From Anaerofustis stercorihominis (GTDB taxonomy: Bacteria; Bacillota; Clostridia; Eubacteriales; Anaerofustaceae), in the NCBI GenBank assembly GCA_015058295.1, contig SVCP01000001.1, positions 48,663 to 112,662 on the forward strand: a DNA stretch of 64,000 nucleotides. Reading direction: 5' to 3'. Position numbers and translations under genes: made by a program. Every line of letters starts with the position of its first letter. Positions within the stretch are counted from its first letter, which is position 1. Below, in pieces: positions 10,037 through 19,757 of this stretch. Below the pieces are notes generated by a model. That model was not told where the DNA came from. It did no database searches and saw only the letters and a program-made list of their open reading frames with translations.

Positions 10037-10810
10037 ATGCAAGAATTATTAATCAAAATTCGTAAACTCAACGAAATTCTGAAACGCTCGGCAATCGAAG
10101 ATGTGTCATTCAAGCAGTTGTCAAAGGAGATCAGCGATATTCTCGATCTTAACTGCTATGTTGTGGATATTGTCGGAAATATCCTCGCATACGAAACAAG
10201 TACGAAATATGACTGCAAGATCAACAATGATAATCTTGAAAGCGTTACATCATTTGACGATGAATTCAACTCACAGCTTATGTCATGCACAGATACAGAA
10301 CCTAATATGTATTTGAAGAATCCGAAATGCACATACGGTGACAAAGGTGACTGTATTTTTACAGACAGATACCTTACTGTAATTCCTATCTTTGGTCTTG
10401 GCAAAAGACTCGGAAGCTTCGTTCTGTGTAAGTATGGCGAAGAATTCTCGATGGATGACATTATTATGTGTGAGTATGCTTCGGCAATCATAGCAATGGA
10501 AATGCTCAAGAACGAAGAAGAAAACTACAAGAATTCCATCGCACAGAAAACAACGGTAAAAATGGCATTCTCCACACTTTCTTATTCTGAACTTTCTGCA
10601 GTGAAACTCATTATCAAAGAGCTCGACGGAGAAGAAGGGCATATTGTTGCAAGCGTAATAGCGGAAGAGGTGGGAATTACACGCTCCGTTATTTCAAACG
10701 CACTCAGAAAGCTTGAAAGTGCAGGCGTTATCCAGACGCGCTCACTGGGTATGAAGGGAACGTATATCAAGATAATCAATCCCTTTGTTACGGAAGAAAT
10801 CAACAACTGA
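10037..10810 (+). CDS. codY: Global regulator CodY
   Basis: The GTP- and branched-chain-amino-acid-sensing repressor of low-GC Gram-positives. The N-terminal GAF domain (about 1-155) binds isoleucine/valine and the C-terminal winged helix-turn-helix carries the highly conserved recognition stretch SVISNALRKLESAGVI followed by RSLGMKGTYIK. At 257 residues the length is normal. It follows hslU by 26 bp with AAAGGAG, in the classical order. It probably adjusts amino-acid biosynthesis and post-exponential genes to nutrient state. Confidence 0.
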   Translation: MQELLIKIRKLNEILKRSAIEDVSFKQLSKEISDILDLNCYVVDIVGNILAYETSTKYDCKINNDNLESVTSFDDEFNSQLMSCTDTEPNMYLKNPKCTYGDKGDCIFTDRYLTVIPIFGLGKRLGSFVLCKYGEEFSMDDIIMCEYASAIIAMEMLKNEEENYKNSIAQKTTVKMAFSTLSYSELSAVKLIIKELDGEEGHIVASVIAEEVGITRSVISNALRKLESAGVIQTRSLGMKGTYIKIINPFVTEEINN

Positions 10811-10821
10811 TAATAAATGTT

Positions 10822-10857
10822 ATGCTCCATATGCTCCCTAAACATATGGAGCATTTA
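10822..10857 (+). terminator. Terminator of hslVU-codY
   Basis: The perfect 12-bp stem ATGCTCCATATG/CATATGGAGCAT with a 9-nt loop is followed by only a short T run (TTTA), so it may be a weak terminator. Confidence 0.
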
Positions 10858-11007
10858 AAAAATGCAAAAAAGTACGAATTCTATGCAAAATATTGTATAT
10901 TTTTAGTGAAAAAAATTGTGTTTGGGTGTATAATATCAGGTAGTGCTTTTTCTGAAGAACACAGCACCGTAAAAGATAATTCGTTATAAAGAGTAAGAGG
11001 TACTTTT

Positions 11008-13413
11008 ATGAGATACGATTTTGCGAAAATTGAAAAGAAATGGCAGGGCGTCTGGGATGAAAACAACACATTCCACGCTCCGAACGAATCGGACAAACCG
11101 AAGTTTTATGCTTTGGTAGAATTTCCGTATCCGAGCGGACAGGGTCTTCATGTAGGTCATCCTCGTCCGTATACAGCACTTGACATCGTTTCAAGAAAGA
11201 AACGCCTTGAAGGATACAATGTGCTTTTCCCCATGGGTTGGGATGCTTTCGGTCTTCCCACAGAAAACTATGCGATCAAGACCGGTATTCATCCGAGGAC
11301 TGTTACAAAAGATAATATTGCGCACTTCAAGAGCCAGCTCAAGTCTCTCGGATATTCATTTGACTGGTCAAGAGAAATAGATACTACAGATCCGAAATAT
11401 TATAAATGGACACAGTGGATCTTCTTACAACTCTTCAAGAAGGGTCTTGCATATAAAAAGGAATTCCCCATTAACTTCTGTACAGAATGTAAGGTTGGCC
11501 TTGCAAACGAAGAAGTTGTAAACGGTGTATGTGAACGTTGTGGTGGGGAAGTTGTAAGAAAAGTCAAGAATCAGTGGATGCTTAAGATCACTGAATACGC
11601 ACAGAGACTTATTGATGATCTTGACGGCCTTGATTATATTGAAAGAGTAAAAACAAGTCAGATCAACTGGATCGGAAGAAGTGACGGTGCGCAGGTTGAT
11701 TTCAGACTCGAAGGCAAAGAAGACGTGCTTACAGTATTCACAACACGTCCGGATACGATTTTCGGTTGCACATATATGGTAATCTCTCCGGAACATCCGC
11801 TTATTGACAAATATGCTGATGAGATCAGAAATATCAAAGATGTGCTCGCTTACAGAGAAGAAGCTGCTAAAAAATCCGATTTCGAACGCTCTGAAGTTGC
11901 AAAAGACAAGACCGGTGTAAAACTCGACGGCCTCAATGCGGTAAATCCCATTTCCGAAGAAATTATTCCGATTTTTATTTCGGATTATGTTCTCATGACA
12001 TATGGAACGGGCGCTATTATGGCTGTTCCCGCACATGATGAAAGAGACTACGAATTTGCAAAGAAATTTGACCTTCCCATCATTGAAGTTATCAGCGGCG
12101 GCAATATCGAAGAAGGCGCATTCACTTCAAAAGATGGCGTGTGCATTAACTCAGGATTCATCAACGGGCTCAAATCAGAAGATGCCATTGCTAAGATGAT
12201 CGAAGTGATGGAAGAAAAGAAGATCGGTCATCGTCAGGTAAACTATAAGCTCCGTGACTGGGTATTCTCAAGACAAAGATACTGGGGCGAACCGATACCC
12301 CTTGTTAACTGCGATAAATGTGGCTGGGTAGCTATTCCCGAAAGCGAACTTCCGCTCGAACTTCCGGATGTTGAAAACTACAAGCCGACAGACAACGGCG
12401 AATCTCCGCTTGCAAATATGCCTGAATGGTATGAAACAACTTGTCCGCAGTGCGGCGGTCACGCTGTGAGAGAAACCGACACAATGCCTCAGTGGGCAGG
12501 ATCAAGCTGGTATTATCTCAGATATATGGATCCGCATAATGACGAAGCCCTTGCAAGCAAGGAAGCGCTTGAATACTGGGATCAGGTAGACTGGTATAAC
12601 GGTGGTATGGAACACACAACACTTCACCTTCTGTATTCACGTTTCTGGCATAAATTCCTCTATGACATCGGTGTGGTTCCCACAAAAGAACCGTACGCAA
12701 AGAGAACATCACATGGTATGATTCTCGGTTCTGACGGTTCCAAGATGAGTAAATCAAGAGGAAACGTTATAAATCCTGATGAAGTTGTTGCGAACTATGG
12801 TGCAGATACTCTCAGAACATACGAAATGTTCATCGGTGACTTCGAAAAGACAGCCCCGTGGAGTGAAAACAGTCTCAGAGGATGCAAGAGATTCCTTGAC
12901 AGAGTATTCAATCTCTGCGAGATCGTAAATGATGCAGGTGGATACTCAAAAGATCTTGAAGTAAGCATGCATCAGACTATCAAAAAGGTTTCTCAGGATA
13001 TTGACAACCTGAAGTTCAATACAGCAATTGCAGCGCTCATGAGCCTTTTAAATGCATTCACAGACAAAGGCAGCGTAACGAGAGACGAATTCAGAACATT
13101 CCTCATTCTTCTCAACCCCATTGCTCCGCACATTACGGAAGAACTCTGGGAAATGAAGGGATTTGACGGAATGATCTCAGCTGTCGCATGGCCGAAGTAT
13201 GATGAATCCAAGATGGTTGAAGCTGTTGTTGAAATTCCTGTTCAGATCAACGGCAAACTCCGTACAAAAGTGAATGTAAGCAAAGATGCTGACAACGATG
13301 CTGTAATGGCAGCTGTCAGAGAAGACGACATAGTTAAAGGTTATATGAACGGAAAGACAGTAGTAAAAGAAATCTACGTTCCGGGCAAGATCTATAACAT
13401 CGTTCTGAAGTAG
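11008..13413 (+). CDS. leuS: Leucyl-tRNA synthetase
   Basis: A class I aminoacyl-tRNA synthetase that charges tRNA-Leu. The HIGH signature appears as HVGH (residues 48-51) and KMSKS as KMSKS near residue 577. The zinc-binding cysteines [18 protein letters not shown] and the editing domain (about 220-400) are present, with the C-terminal anticodon-binding domain complete at 801 residues. The ATG at 11008 has an AGAGG site upstream. A TATAAT box lies at 10929-10934 with no good -35. No T-box leader could be seen in the 150-bp leader, which is unusual only in that many clostridial synthetase genes have one. Confidence 0.
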   Translation: MRYDFAKIEKKWQGVWDENNTFHAPNESDKPKFYALVEFPYPSGQGLHVGHPRPYTALDIVSRKKRLEGYNVLFPMGWDAFGLPTENYAIKTGIHPRTVTKDNIAHFKSQLKSLGYSFDWSREIDTTDPKYYKWTQWIFLQLFKKGLAYKKEFPINFCTECKVGLANEEVVNGVCERCGGEVVRKVKNQWMLKITEYAQRLIDDLDGLDYIERVKTSQINWIGRSDGAQVDFRLEGKEDVLTVFTTRPDTIFGCTYMVISPEHPLIDKYADEIRNIKDVLAYREEAAKKSDFERSEVAKDKTGVKLDGLNAVNPISEEIIPIFISDYVLMTYGTGAIMAVPAHDERDYEFAKKFDLPIIEVISGGNIEEGAFTSKDGVCINSGFINGLKSEDAIAKMIEVMEEKKIGHRQVNYKLRDWVFSRQRYWGEPIPLVNCDKCGWVAIPESELPLELPDVENYKPTDNGESPLANMPEWYETTCPQCGGHAVRETDTMPQWAGSSWYYLRYMDPHNDEALASKEALEYWDQVDWYNGGMEHTTLHLLYSRFWHKFLYDIGVVPTKEPYAKRTSHGMILGSDGSKMSKSRGNVINPDEVVANYGADTLRTYEMFIGDFEKTAPWSENSLRGCKRFLDRVFNLCEIVNDAGGYSKDLEVSMHQTIKKVSQDIDNLKFNTAIAALMSLLNAFTDKGSVTRDEFRTFLILLNPIAPHITEELWEMKGFDGMISAVAWPKYDESKMVEAVVEIPVQINGKLRTKVNVSKDADNDAVMAAVREDDIVKGYMNGKTVVKEIYVPGKIYNIVLK

Positions 13414-13436
13414 TATTTCTAAATAACAAAAAACAG

Positions 13437-13468
13437 ATCTCCGGTGTGATGACACACCGGAGATTTTT
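13437..13468 (+). terminator. Terminator of leuS
   Basis: The perfect 12-bp stem ATCTCCGGTGTG/CACACCGGAGAT with loop ATGA is followed by TTTTT. Confidence 0.
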
Positions 13469-13493
13469 ACATATTATGATAATGCGGTTCACC

Positions 13494-13522
13494 TTGTCTT
13501 TTGTCGGAATTTGTGATATATT
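13494..13522 (+). promoter_or_regulatory. Promoter of the ATP-grasp gene
   Basis: TTGTCT (13494-13499), 17-bp spacer, TATATT (13517-13522). A short leader ends at the AAGGAGAG ribosome site before 13547. Confidence 0.
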
Positions 13523-13546
13523 ATCATGTAGTATAAGGAGAGATAT

Positions 13547-14569
13547 ATGAACAGGATAAAATATTTATTGAGAGTACTTTCGGGTGCAAGATTCAAAAAA
13601 ATGAACAAGGTGCTCAATATTTGTAAAGAAAGATGCGGCAAATCAAAGATATTCATGTTTTTTGATATGATATGGTGTGCCATACGTTATGGTGCTGGAT
13701 ATCACGATTATGCTATATTTGCATTTTATGAGTTGGATGCCGCTAAAAGAGATACATATGTTACCAGATTGCGTAACAAAAAGATCATTTCACTTTGCAA
13801 CAACGATGCGTTTGACTATGTGTTTCAGGATAAAGACGAATTTTCAAAGCGTTTTGCAAAATATATGAAAAGAGATGTTCTGCGTACAGAAGAACTTACG
13901 CTTGAGAATCTCACAGCGTTCTGTAAAGATAAAGAAATTATCTTTGCAAAACCTAACAACGGTGTGAGCGGCAGGGGCATTGAAAAACTCAATGTGAGCG
14001 ATTTTGAATCAATGGAACAGCTGAAAGAGTACGTTCTTGATCCGCAAAAAAAATTCGGTCTTCTGGAGCAGGCAATCGTTCAGCATCCTGATGTAAGCAA
14101 ATTGTATCCGCTTGCAATCAATTCACTTCGTATTGTTACACTCGTTGATGACAGTGGTGTTCCTCACTGTATGTATTGTACATTCAAGATGGGGGATAAT
14201 GGTAAATTCGTAGATAATCTTGAGAATGGTGGAATGTGTGTTGTTGTTGACAGAGAGACGTCATGCCTTACAGGGGTAGCACATACAAGCAGGCTTGAAG
14301 TTCTTGACAGGCATCCATGGACAGGGATCGTCTTTGATGGATATAAGCTTCCATACATAAATGAAGCAGTGGAGCTTTGCCTTGAAGCTGCTAAGGAAAT
14401 AAAGGAAATGCGTCATGTTGGCTGGGATGTTGCTCTTACAGTTGACGGACCGTGTATCGTAGAAGGGAATAATTATCCGGGCTATGACTTCTGGCAACTT
14501 CCGGAGCAGACTCCCGATAAGATTGGTATTATGCCGGTTTACAGAAAACTTCTCCCCGGATTAAAATAA
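13547..14569 (+). CDS. Sugar-transfer-associated ATP-grasp protein
   Basis: A 340-residue protein of the ATP-grasp family found near cell-envelope sugar-transfer genes. ATP-grasp signatures are AKPNNGVSGRGIEKL (ATP-binding loop, about residues 138-152), RIVTLVD, and the Mg-binding C-terminal stretch VEGNNYPGYDFWQLPE. Such enzymes ligate a carboxylate to an amine or other nucleophile using ATP; the substrate here is unknown. It is monocistronic between a promoter and a bidirectional terminator. Family call firm, role in envelope decoration only inferred. Confidence 0.
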   Translation: MNRIKYLLRVLSGARFKKMNKVLNICKERCGKSKIFMFFDMIWCAIRYGAGYHDYAIFAFYELDAAKRDTYVTRLRNKKIISLCNNDAFDYVFQDKDEFSKRFAKYMKRDVLRTEELTLENLTAFCKDKEIIFAKPNNGVSGRGIEKLNVSDFESMEQLKEYVLDPQKKFGLLEQAIVQHPDVSKLYPLAINSLRIVTLVDDSGVPHCMYCTFKMGDNGKFVDNLENGGMCVVVDRETSCLTGVAHTSRLEVLDRHPWTGIVFDGYKLPYINEAVELCLEAAKEIKEMRHVGWDVALTVDGPCIVEGNNYPGYDFWQLPEQTPDKIGIMPVYRKLLPGLK

Positions 14570-14587
14570 TTAACACAAAAAATAAAA

Positions 14588-14616
14588 CAACTCGTCAATG
14601 TTTTGGCGAGTTATTT
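14588..14616. terminator. Bidirectional terminator
   Basis: The stem AACTCGTC/GGCGAGTT (one G-T pair) is flanked by A-rich and T-rich runs. It lies between two convergent genes. Confidence 0.
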
Positions 14617-14626
14617 TGTTTTATGA

Positions 14627-15070
14627 TTATTTATTTCCTGTGTTTTTCACGGCTTCCGCAACTGCTTTTTCAACAGCATCTTCAATTACATCTTCAAGCT
14701 CGTCTTTTTCTGCTTCTTTTTTATCATCGTCATCCTCGTCATCGAAGATTTTGTCAGCGACAGCATCAAGGAAGTCTTCAGCATCAAAGTCTTCTACATA
14801 ATCTTCGTTTTTAATTGCGTTAAGAATACTGTTGATTCCGAATGCAACAATAACCAAAAGTCCATAAGATGTGATGATAGATGAAAATTCGGGCATAAGT
14901 GTTCCCCAGAAAGGAAGCATTTCTTTTACATAAGCTTCTTCATATCCTGATGCAACATATGTTTCAACTGTGTTGTTATAGTTGATGATCTGGAATACGA
15001 ACATCAATGCCATAATGATCAAAACAATAATTCCAACATAAAGGTAAACGGTTTTCTTAGCATTTTTCAT
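14627..15070 (-). CDS. Small membrane protein with acidic C-terminal tail
   Basis: I do not recognise this 147-residue protein. It has two predicted membrane segments (about 9-29, VGIIVLIIMALMFVFQII, and about 62-82, IITSYGLLVIVAFGINSIL) and a strongly acidic tail (about 95-147) with a run of aspartates (DDEDDDDKK) and alternating Glu/Ala helix. An open frame extends upstream to 15133, but the ATG at 15070 has GGAG at the right distance and begins with a positive MKNAKK segment. It lies downstream of the structured RNA on the same strand, about 100 bp after that RNA's terminator. Confidence 0.
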   Translation of the reverse strand: MKNAKKTVYLYVGIIVLIIMALMFVFQIINYNNTVETYVASGYEEAYVKEMLPFWGTLMPEFSSIITSYGLLVIVAFGINSILNAIKNEDYVEDFDAEDFLDAVADKIFDDEDDDDKKEAEKDELEDVIEDAVEKAVAEAVKNTGNK

Positions 15071-15168
15071 ATAAAATCTCCATTTCTTTTGATAATACCG
15101 GATTATTTTACTATACATAATATCAAAAATCAATAATCGTTCATCAGTTCACAAAACAATCACAATTT

Positions 15169-15586
15169 AAAAGGGCGAGGACGGACAATTCCTCGCCATA
15201 TGTTCATTAACAAATCGGTAATATAATTGGGTTGATGCGACAAACACTGTTTGCACAAGCATTTTGATTCCAAGGAATCATTTATCGGCAATGAGACTTG
15301 TGTATATGTTTGTCAGCTTTGGAGAAAGGAGAATTTTTATACTGCCCGATTGAGTTTATATCTGTTTTTATCCTTGCATATTATGCTTTGCAAGGGGAGG
15401 TTTCGAATCGATCAAACTTTTGATCCGGTGTTCTGCCTGTGTTTAAATTTTATTGTCGTACATGTCTTTATGTTGCAGGAACACCTTAATTTATCTGTGT
15501 CTGATGTTTTATTGTCTTCTCAATCGGGCAGTTATTCTATCTGGCCCACCGGGTTCACACCTCCTTAGGCTTTAAGCCTCTTTTCT
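15169..15586 (-). ncRNA. Long structured non-coding RNA, class not recognised
   Basis: About 420 nt with no reading frame, bounded by a consensus-like promoter and a stem with a short T run. Helices visible in the minus-strand RNA: a 14-bp closing stem pairing 15519-15532 with 15341-15354 (ACUGCCCGAUUGAG core, 192 nt apart); inside it GGUGUUC-UGC with its complement and one bulge (15473-15486 with 15427-15437), the GAUCAAA/UUUGAUC hairpin (15409-15425) and CCUUGCA/UGCAAGG (15371-15394). Outside it, GACAAAC/GUUUGUC (15308-15315 with 15239-15245), CACAAG/CUUGUG and GAUUCC/GGAAUC nest. The 5' GGAGGU (15559-15564) can pair with ACCUCC at 15396-15401, a possible pseudoknot. Not tmRNA or RNase P; 6S, raiA or another large RNA class is possible. 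Confidence 0.
15174..15197 (-). terminator. 3' stem-loop of the structured RNA
   Basis: The 8-bp stem GGCGAGGA/TCCTCGCC is followed on the minus strand by CTTTTAAA. The T run is short, so termination may be partial and read into the membrane-protein gene downstream. Confidence 0.
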
Positions 15587-15592
15587 GATTAA

Positions 15593-15621
15593 ATGATACT
15601 ATAAATCTGAATATTTGTCAA
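15593..15621 (-). promoter_or_regulatory. Strong promoter of the structured RNA
   Basis: Minus strand: TTGACA (15621-15616), exactly 17 bp, TATCAT (15598-15593). Predicted start near 15586. The hairpin AGGCTT/AAGCCT follows within the first 25 nt. Confidence 0.
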
Positions 15622-15700
15622 TATACTTTGTAAAAATATTTATAATAATTAAAACATTTTCAATTATAAGGCAGGGGAGATTCTACATATTATTTTTTAT

Positions 15701-15728
15701 AAAAAAAGAGAGCCGAGAATCGGCTCTC
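15701..15728 (-). terminator. Terminator of the hydrogenase operon
   Basis: The perfect 9-bp stem GAGAGCCGA/TCGGCTCTC with a 3-nt loop is followed on the minus strand by seven T residues. Confidence 0.
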
Positions 15729-15759
15729 TTGTGTATGAGCATTAATTATCTTACAAAAC

Positions 15760-17502
15760 TTATCTGTATTTCGGTTTTGCTTCGTAGTGTGTGTGGAGAA
15801 GTTCGTGAGAAACGTGTCCGTTCGGTTTTTCAAGGAATTCTTCGTAAATTCTCTTGACTGACGGGTTGTCATGAGATTTTCTGAGCGGGTTGTTAGCATC
15901 TCTGTTGTAGAGAACTTTAGCTCTTTCTGCACGAATGTCGAGAACAGCTTTTGTCTGAGCGTCTACGATCGGCTGACCGCCACCGTTTACACAGCCGCCC
16001 GGGCAAGCCATGATTTCGATGAAGTGATACGGGCTTGTGCCTGCTTTAACTTCGTCCATAACTTTCTTGATGTTAGCACCACCATGAGCTACACAAGCTT
16101 TAAGTGTGAGTCCACCTGCTGTTACTTCGAATTCTTTGATGCCTTCTACACCACGAACCTGCGGGTAGTCAACTTTGTCAGAAACTTCGCCTGTGATTAC
16201 TTCGATAGCTGTACGGAGAGCTGCTTCCATAACGCCGCCTGTTGCGCCGAAGATTACAGCTGCGCCTGTACCTTCATCATAGTATTCATCGAATGCTGAG
16301 TCAGGAATATTCTTGAAGTCGATGCCTGCGCCTTTGATGATTCTTGCATATTCACGTGTTGTAAGAACTACGTCGATATCCGGCATACCATTGTTTGCAA
16401 GCTGCGGACGAGCAACTTCTGTTTTCTTAGCTGTACACGGCATGATAGAGATTACTCTGATGTCCTTCGGATCAAGATTGTTCATCTTAGCGAAGTGTGT
16501 TTTTACGAGAGCACCGATCATACCCTGCGGAGATTTGCATGTAGAAAGGTGAGCGAGCTGTTCCGGATAGTTCTTTTCACAGAAGTTGATCCAACCCGGT
16601 GAGCATGATGTGATCATCGGAAGTGTTCCGCCGTTCTGGATTCTGCCGATAAGCTCTGTGCCTTCTTCCATGATTGTAAGGTCAGCTGCGAAGTTTACGT
16701 CGAATACTTTGTCGAATCCGAGCATCTTGCCTGCTGTTACCATCTTACCTGTTACATCTGTACCGATTTCATAGCCGAATTCTTCACCGAGAGCTGCTCT
16801 TACTGCAGGAGCTGTTACTACTACAGTGTAGAGGTTCGGATTGTCGATGAATGAGAGAGCTTTTTCTGTTTCGTCTTTTTCGTAAAGTGCGCCAACGGGG
16901 CAGTTGATTACACACTGACCGCACTGGATGCAGTTAACGTCTTCAAGAGCTTTACCGAATACCGGCTGTGCAACAGCTTTGAAACCACGGTTTGCAGCTG
17001 CGAGAGCGCCGAGGCTCTGAACTTTGTTACAAACAGCAATACATCTCTTACAGAAGATACATTTGCTTTCGTCACGAACGATAGCTGTGTTAACTTCTAC
17101 GAGGCTGCCTGAAATTTCACCTGAAATTGTAACTTCTTCAAGACCAAGTTCTTTAGCCATTGACTGAAGTTCACAGTTGTTGCTTCTGATGCATGATGTA
17201 CATTCTCTGTTGTGGTCAGAAAGGATGAGTTCGAGGTTTTTCTTTCTTGTCTTACGAACTCTTTCTGAGTTTGTGAGGATTTCAATACCTTCAGCTACCG
17301 GATATACACATGCCGGCTGGAGAGCTTTAGCGCCTTTAACTTCTACAAGGCACATTCTGCAAGCGCCGATTTCGTTGATACCTTTAAGATAGCAGAGTGT
17401 AGGGATTTTTATGTTAAGTGTTCTGGCAGCTTCAAGAACTGTTGTTCCATCAGGCACCGTTACGGGGATACCGTTAATTTTAAGATTTACCATTTTTTCC
17501 AC
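15760..17502 (-). CDS. hydA: [FeFe]-hydrogenase catalytic subunit (HydA/HndD type)
   Basis: The H2-activating subunit of an NAD(P)H-linked, probably electron-bifurcating hydrogenase. The 580 residues comprise an N-terminal [2Fe-2S] ferredoxin domain (1-78), a His-Cys3 [4Fe-4S] motif (HNRECTSCIRSNNC), two ferredoxin clusters (CIFCKRCIAVC, CIQCGQCVINC), and the H-cluster motifs TSCSPGWINFCE, MPCTAKKTE and ACPGGCVNGGGQP. It ends the four-gene operon, starting 12 bp after the flavoprotein gene. The enzyme couples NADH and reduced ferredoxin to H2 in fermentation; direction depends on growth conditions. Confidence 0.
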   Translation of the reverse strand: MEKMVNLKINGIPVTVPDGTTVLEAARTLNIKIPTLCYLKGINEIGACRMCLVEVKGAKALQPACVYPVAEGIEILTNSERVRKTRKKNLELILSDHNRECTSCIRSNNCELQSMAKELGLEEVTISGEISGSLVEVNTAIVRDESKCIFCKRCIAVCNKVQSLGALAAANRGFKAVAQPVFGKALEDVNCIQCGQCVINCPVGALYEKDETEKALSFIDNPNLYTVVVTAPAVRAALGEEFGYEIGTDVTGKMVTAGKMLGFDKVFDVNFAADLTIMEEGTELIGRIQNGGTLPMITSCSPGWINFCEKNYPEQLAHLSTCKSPQGMIGALVKTHFAKMNNLDPKDIRVISIMPCTAKKTEVARPQLANNGMPDIDVVLTTREYARIIKGAGIDFKNIPDSAFDEYYDEGTGAAVIFGATGGVMEAALRTAIEVITGEVSDKVDYPQVRGVEGIKEFEVTAGGLTLKACVAHGGANIKKVMDEVKAGTSPYHFIEIMACPGGCVNGGGQPIVDAQTKAVLDIRAERAKVLYNRDANNPLRKSHDNPSVKRIYEEFLEKPNGHVSHELLHTHYEAKPKYR

Positions 17503-17514
17503 TGTAAGTGCCTC

Positions 17515-19305
17515 CTACTTTTTAATGATTGCATCGAATGCACAGTTTGCAAGACATGTACCGCATTTAATACATTTTTCCTGATCGATAACATGTACAA
17601 CTTTGTTTTCGCCGATGATTGCGTCAACCGGGCAGTTCTTTCTGCAGAGGCCGCAAGCTTTACATTTATCTTCGAGGATAACGTAATCTGTGAGGTTTTT
17701 GCATACGCCTGCCGGACATTTCTTGTCAACGATGTGAGCAAGATATTCATCTTTGAAGTGTGCGAGTGTTGAGAGAACCGGGTTGGAAGCAGACTGACCG
17801 AGTGCACAGAGAGCACCGTTAGCAAGTGTCTGAGCGATATCCTGGAGTCTGTCGATGTCAGCGAGTTCGCCTTTTCCTTCGCAGATTTTTTCAAGGATTT
17901 CGAGCATTCTCTTTGTACCTATACGGCATGTCGGGCATTTACCGCATGATTCGTCAACGATGAAGTCCATGAAGAATCTTGCAACGTCTACCATACAGTT
18001 GTCTTCGTCCATAACGATGAGACCGCCTGAACCCATCATTGAGCCGATTGCTACGAGGTTGTCATAGTCAATGGGTACATCGAGGTTCTTTTCTGTGATA
18101 CATCCGCCTGACGGACCACCTGTCTGAGCTGCTTTGAATTTTCTGCCGTTGGGGATACCGCCGCAGATATCGAAGATGATTTCGCGGAGTGTTGTACCCA
18201 TAGCGATTTCGAGGAGACCTGTGTTGTTGATCTTACCACCGATAGCGAATACTTTTGTACCTTTTGATTTTTCTGTACCGAGAGCTGCGAATTTTTCCCA
18301 GCCTTCGTTGATGATTGTTGTGATGTTTGCGTATGTTTCTACGTTGTTAAGGATTGTCGGGCAACCGAATACGCCTTTGTTTGCCGGATACGGCGGACGC
18401 GGACGCGGTTCACCACGGAGACCTTCGATAGAGTTGAGGAGAGCTGTTTCTTCACCGCATACGAATGCGCCTGCACCCAGACGGATGGAGAGTGTGAAGT
18501 TGAAGCCTGTTCCGAGAATGTCTTCACCGAGGAGGCCGTATTCCATAGCATCGTCGATAGCTTTCTGGAGATGTTTAACTGCTGTCGGGTATTCAGCACG
18601 AACATATACATAACCTTCATCAGCGCCGATGGCGAATGCAGCGATAGCCATAGCTTCAACTACTGCATGCGGGTCGCCTTCGAGGATTGAACGGTCCATG
18701 AATGCACCCGGGTCGCCTTCGTCAGCGTTGCAGGCAACGTATTTTTTGTCGCCCTGTGCGAGCATAGCGAATTTCCATTTCTGTCCTGTTGAGAATCCGC
18801 CGCCGCCACGACCACGGAGACCTGATTTTGTAACTACGTCAACAACTTCAGCCGGTGTCATTTCTTTAAGTACTTTTTCAAGTGCTGTGTAACCACCTAC
18901 AGCGAGGTATTCATCGATGTTTTCCGGATCGATGAGACCGCCGTTTTTAAGAGCGATGTGTGTCTGTTTTTTATAGAATTCTGTATCAGAGAAAGCTCTT
19001 CTCTTGATGTCGTCTTTGATTGTTTTGTAGAGACGTTTCTGGAAGAGTTCACCTTTTACGAAGTGAGAATTGATGAGTTCTTCAGCGTCTTCTTCAGCAA
19101 CCTGGCTGTAGAATGTTTCTTCAGGGCATACCATAACGATGGGGCCTTTTTCACAAAGACCGAAGCAGCCTGTTTCTACAACTTTTACTGTTTCAGTAAG
19201 ACCGGCAGCTCTGATAGCTTTTTTGAGAGCTTTGATAAGGTCTGCTGATTTATTATTGTGGCAGCCTGTTCCGCCGCATACTCTGATTTCATGTACGTTT
19301 GCCAT
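17515..19305 (-). CDS. hydB: NADH-binding flavoprotein subunit of the hydrogenase (HydB/HndC)
   Basis: A NuoF-like subunit that takes electrons from NADH through FMN. The N-terminal thioredoxin-like [2Fe-2S] domain (about 1-90) is followed by the FMN/NAD region with GLRGRGGGGFSTGQKW and a [4Fe-4S] motif ESCGKCPTCRIG. Two C-terminal ferredoxin clusters (CKACGLCRKNC, CIKCGTCLANC) extend the protein to 596 residues, as in HydB/HndC rather than NuoF of complex I. It lies between hndB and hydA (gaps of 18 and 12 bp). Confidence 0.
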   Translation of the reverse strand: MANVHEIRVCGGTGCHNNKSADLIKALKKAIRAAGLTETVKVVETGCFGLCEKGPIVMVCPEETFYSQVAEEDAEELINSHFVKGELFQKRLYKTIKDDIKRRAFSDTEFYKKQTHIALKNGGLIDPENIDEYLAVGGYTALEKVLKEMTPAEVVDVVTKSGLRGRGGGGFSTGQKWKFAMLAQGDKKYVACNADEGDPGAFMDRSILEGDPHAVVEAMAIAAFAIGADEGYVYVRAEYPTAVKHLQKAIDDAMEYGLLGEDILGTGFNFTLSIRLGAGAFVCGEETALLNSIEGLRGEPRPRPPYPANKGVFGCPTILNNVETYANITTIINEGWEKFAALGTEKSKGTKVFAIGGKINNTGLLEIAMGTTLREIIFDICGGIPNGRKFKAAQTGGPSGGCITEKNLDVPIDYDNLVAIGSMMGSGGLIVMDEDNCMVDVARFFMDFIVDESCGKCPTCRIGTKRMLEILEKICEGKGELADIDRLQDIAQTLANGALCALGQSASNPVLSTLAHFKDEYLAHIVDKKCPAGVCKNLTDYVILEDKCKACGLCRKNCPVDAIIGENKVVHVIDQEKCIKCGTCLANCAFDAIIKK

Positions 19306-19323
19306 TATAATTCCTCCTTAGAC

Positions 19324-19719
19324 CTAACCGATGATTTTCGGGCTGATAAGAGTACCGTCAACTACTGTAATAGTATATTCATCAACGATTTTACCGCCGA
19401 TAATGTGTTCGTCGATAACTTTAGCGATCTTTTCAGCGTTCATATTGATGTATGTTGTTTTTGAACCGTCTTTTTCGAGAACTTCAACGATGGGTTCTAC
19501 ACGGCAAAGACCGATGCATCCTGTCTGAACAACCTGTACTTTGTCAAGACCTTTGTCTGCTACGATCTTTTTAAGTTCATCATAAACCGGGCGTGCGCCT
19601 GCAGCCTGACCGCAAGTAGCAAGTCCTACCAGAACTCTGTGAGTCTGGTCATTTTTGAGAGTGATCTTAGCAAGTGTCGCCTCTCTGATTTCCTGTAACT
19701 GTTGTGAAGTTTTTTTCAT
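19324..19719 (-). CDS. hndB: [2Fe-2S] thioredoxin-like hydrogenase subunit (HndB)
   Basis: A 131-residue ferredoxin of the thioredoxin-like [2Fe-2S] family. Cluster cysteines lie in ATCGQAAGA and QTGCIGLCRVEP. The frame opens at 19737, but the ATG at 19719 (MKKTSQQ) has AGGAG eight bases upstream. In Desulfovibrio-type Hnd complexes this subunit relays electrons between the NADH and hydrogenase modules. It lies between the NuoE-like and NuoF-like genes. Confidence 0.
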   Translation of the reverse strand: MKKTSQQLQEIREATLAKITLKNDQTHRVLVGLATCGQAAGARPVYDELKKIVADKGLDKVQVVQTGCIGLCRVEPIVEVLEKDGSKTTYINMNAEKIAKVIDEHIIGGKIVDEYTITVVDGTLISPKIIG

Positions 19720-19757
19720 TGTGAAATCTCCTGTCAATTTAAATAGATCCGGCAGAA

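Noticed and set aside
10855..11007. T-box leader for leuS
   Set aside because: No AGGGUGGNACCGCG motif or specifier loop is seen.
15341..15533. 6S RNA as the whole of the structured region
   Set aside because: The 14-bp closing stem and length near 190 nt suit 6S, but promoter and terminator show a longer, about 420-nt transcript on the minus strand with extra helices on both sides.
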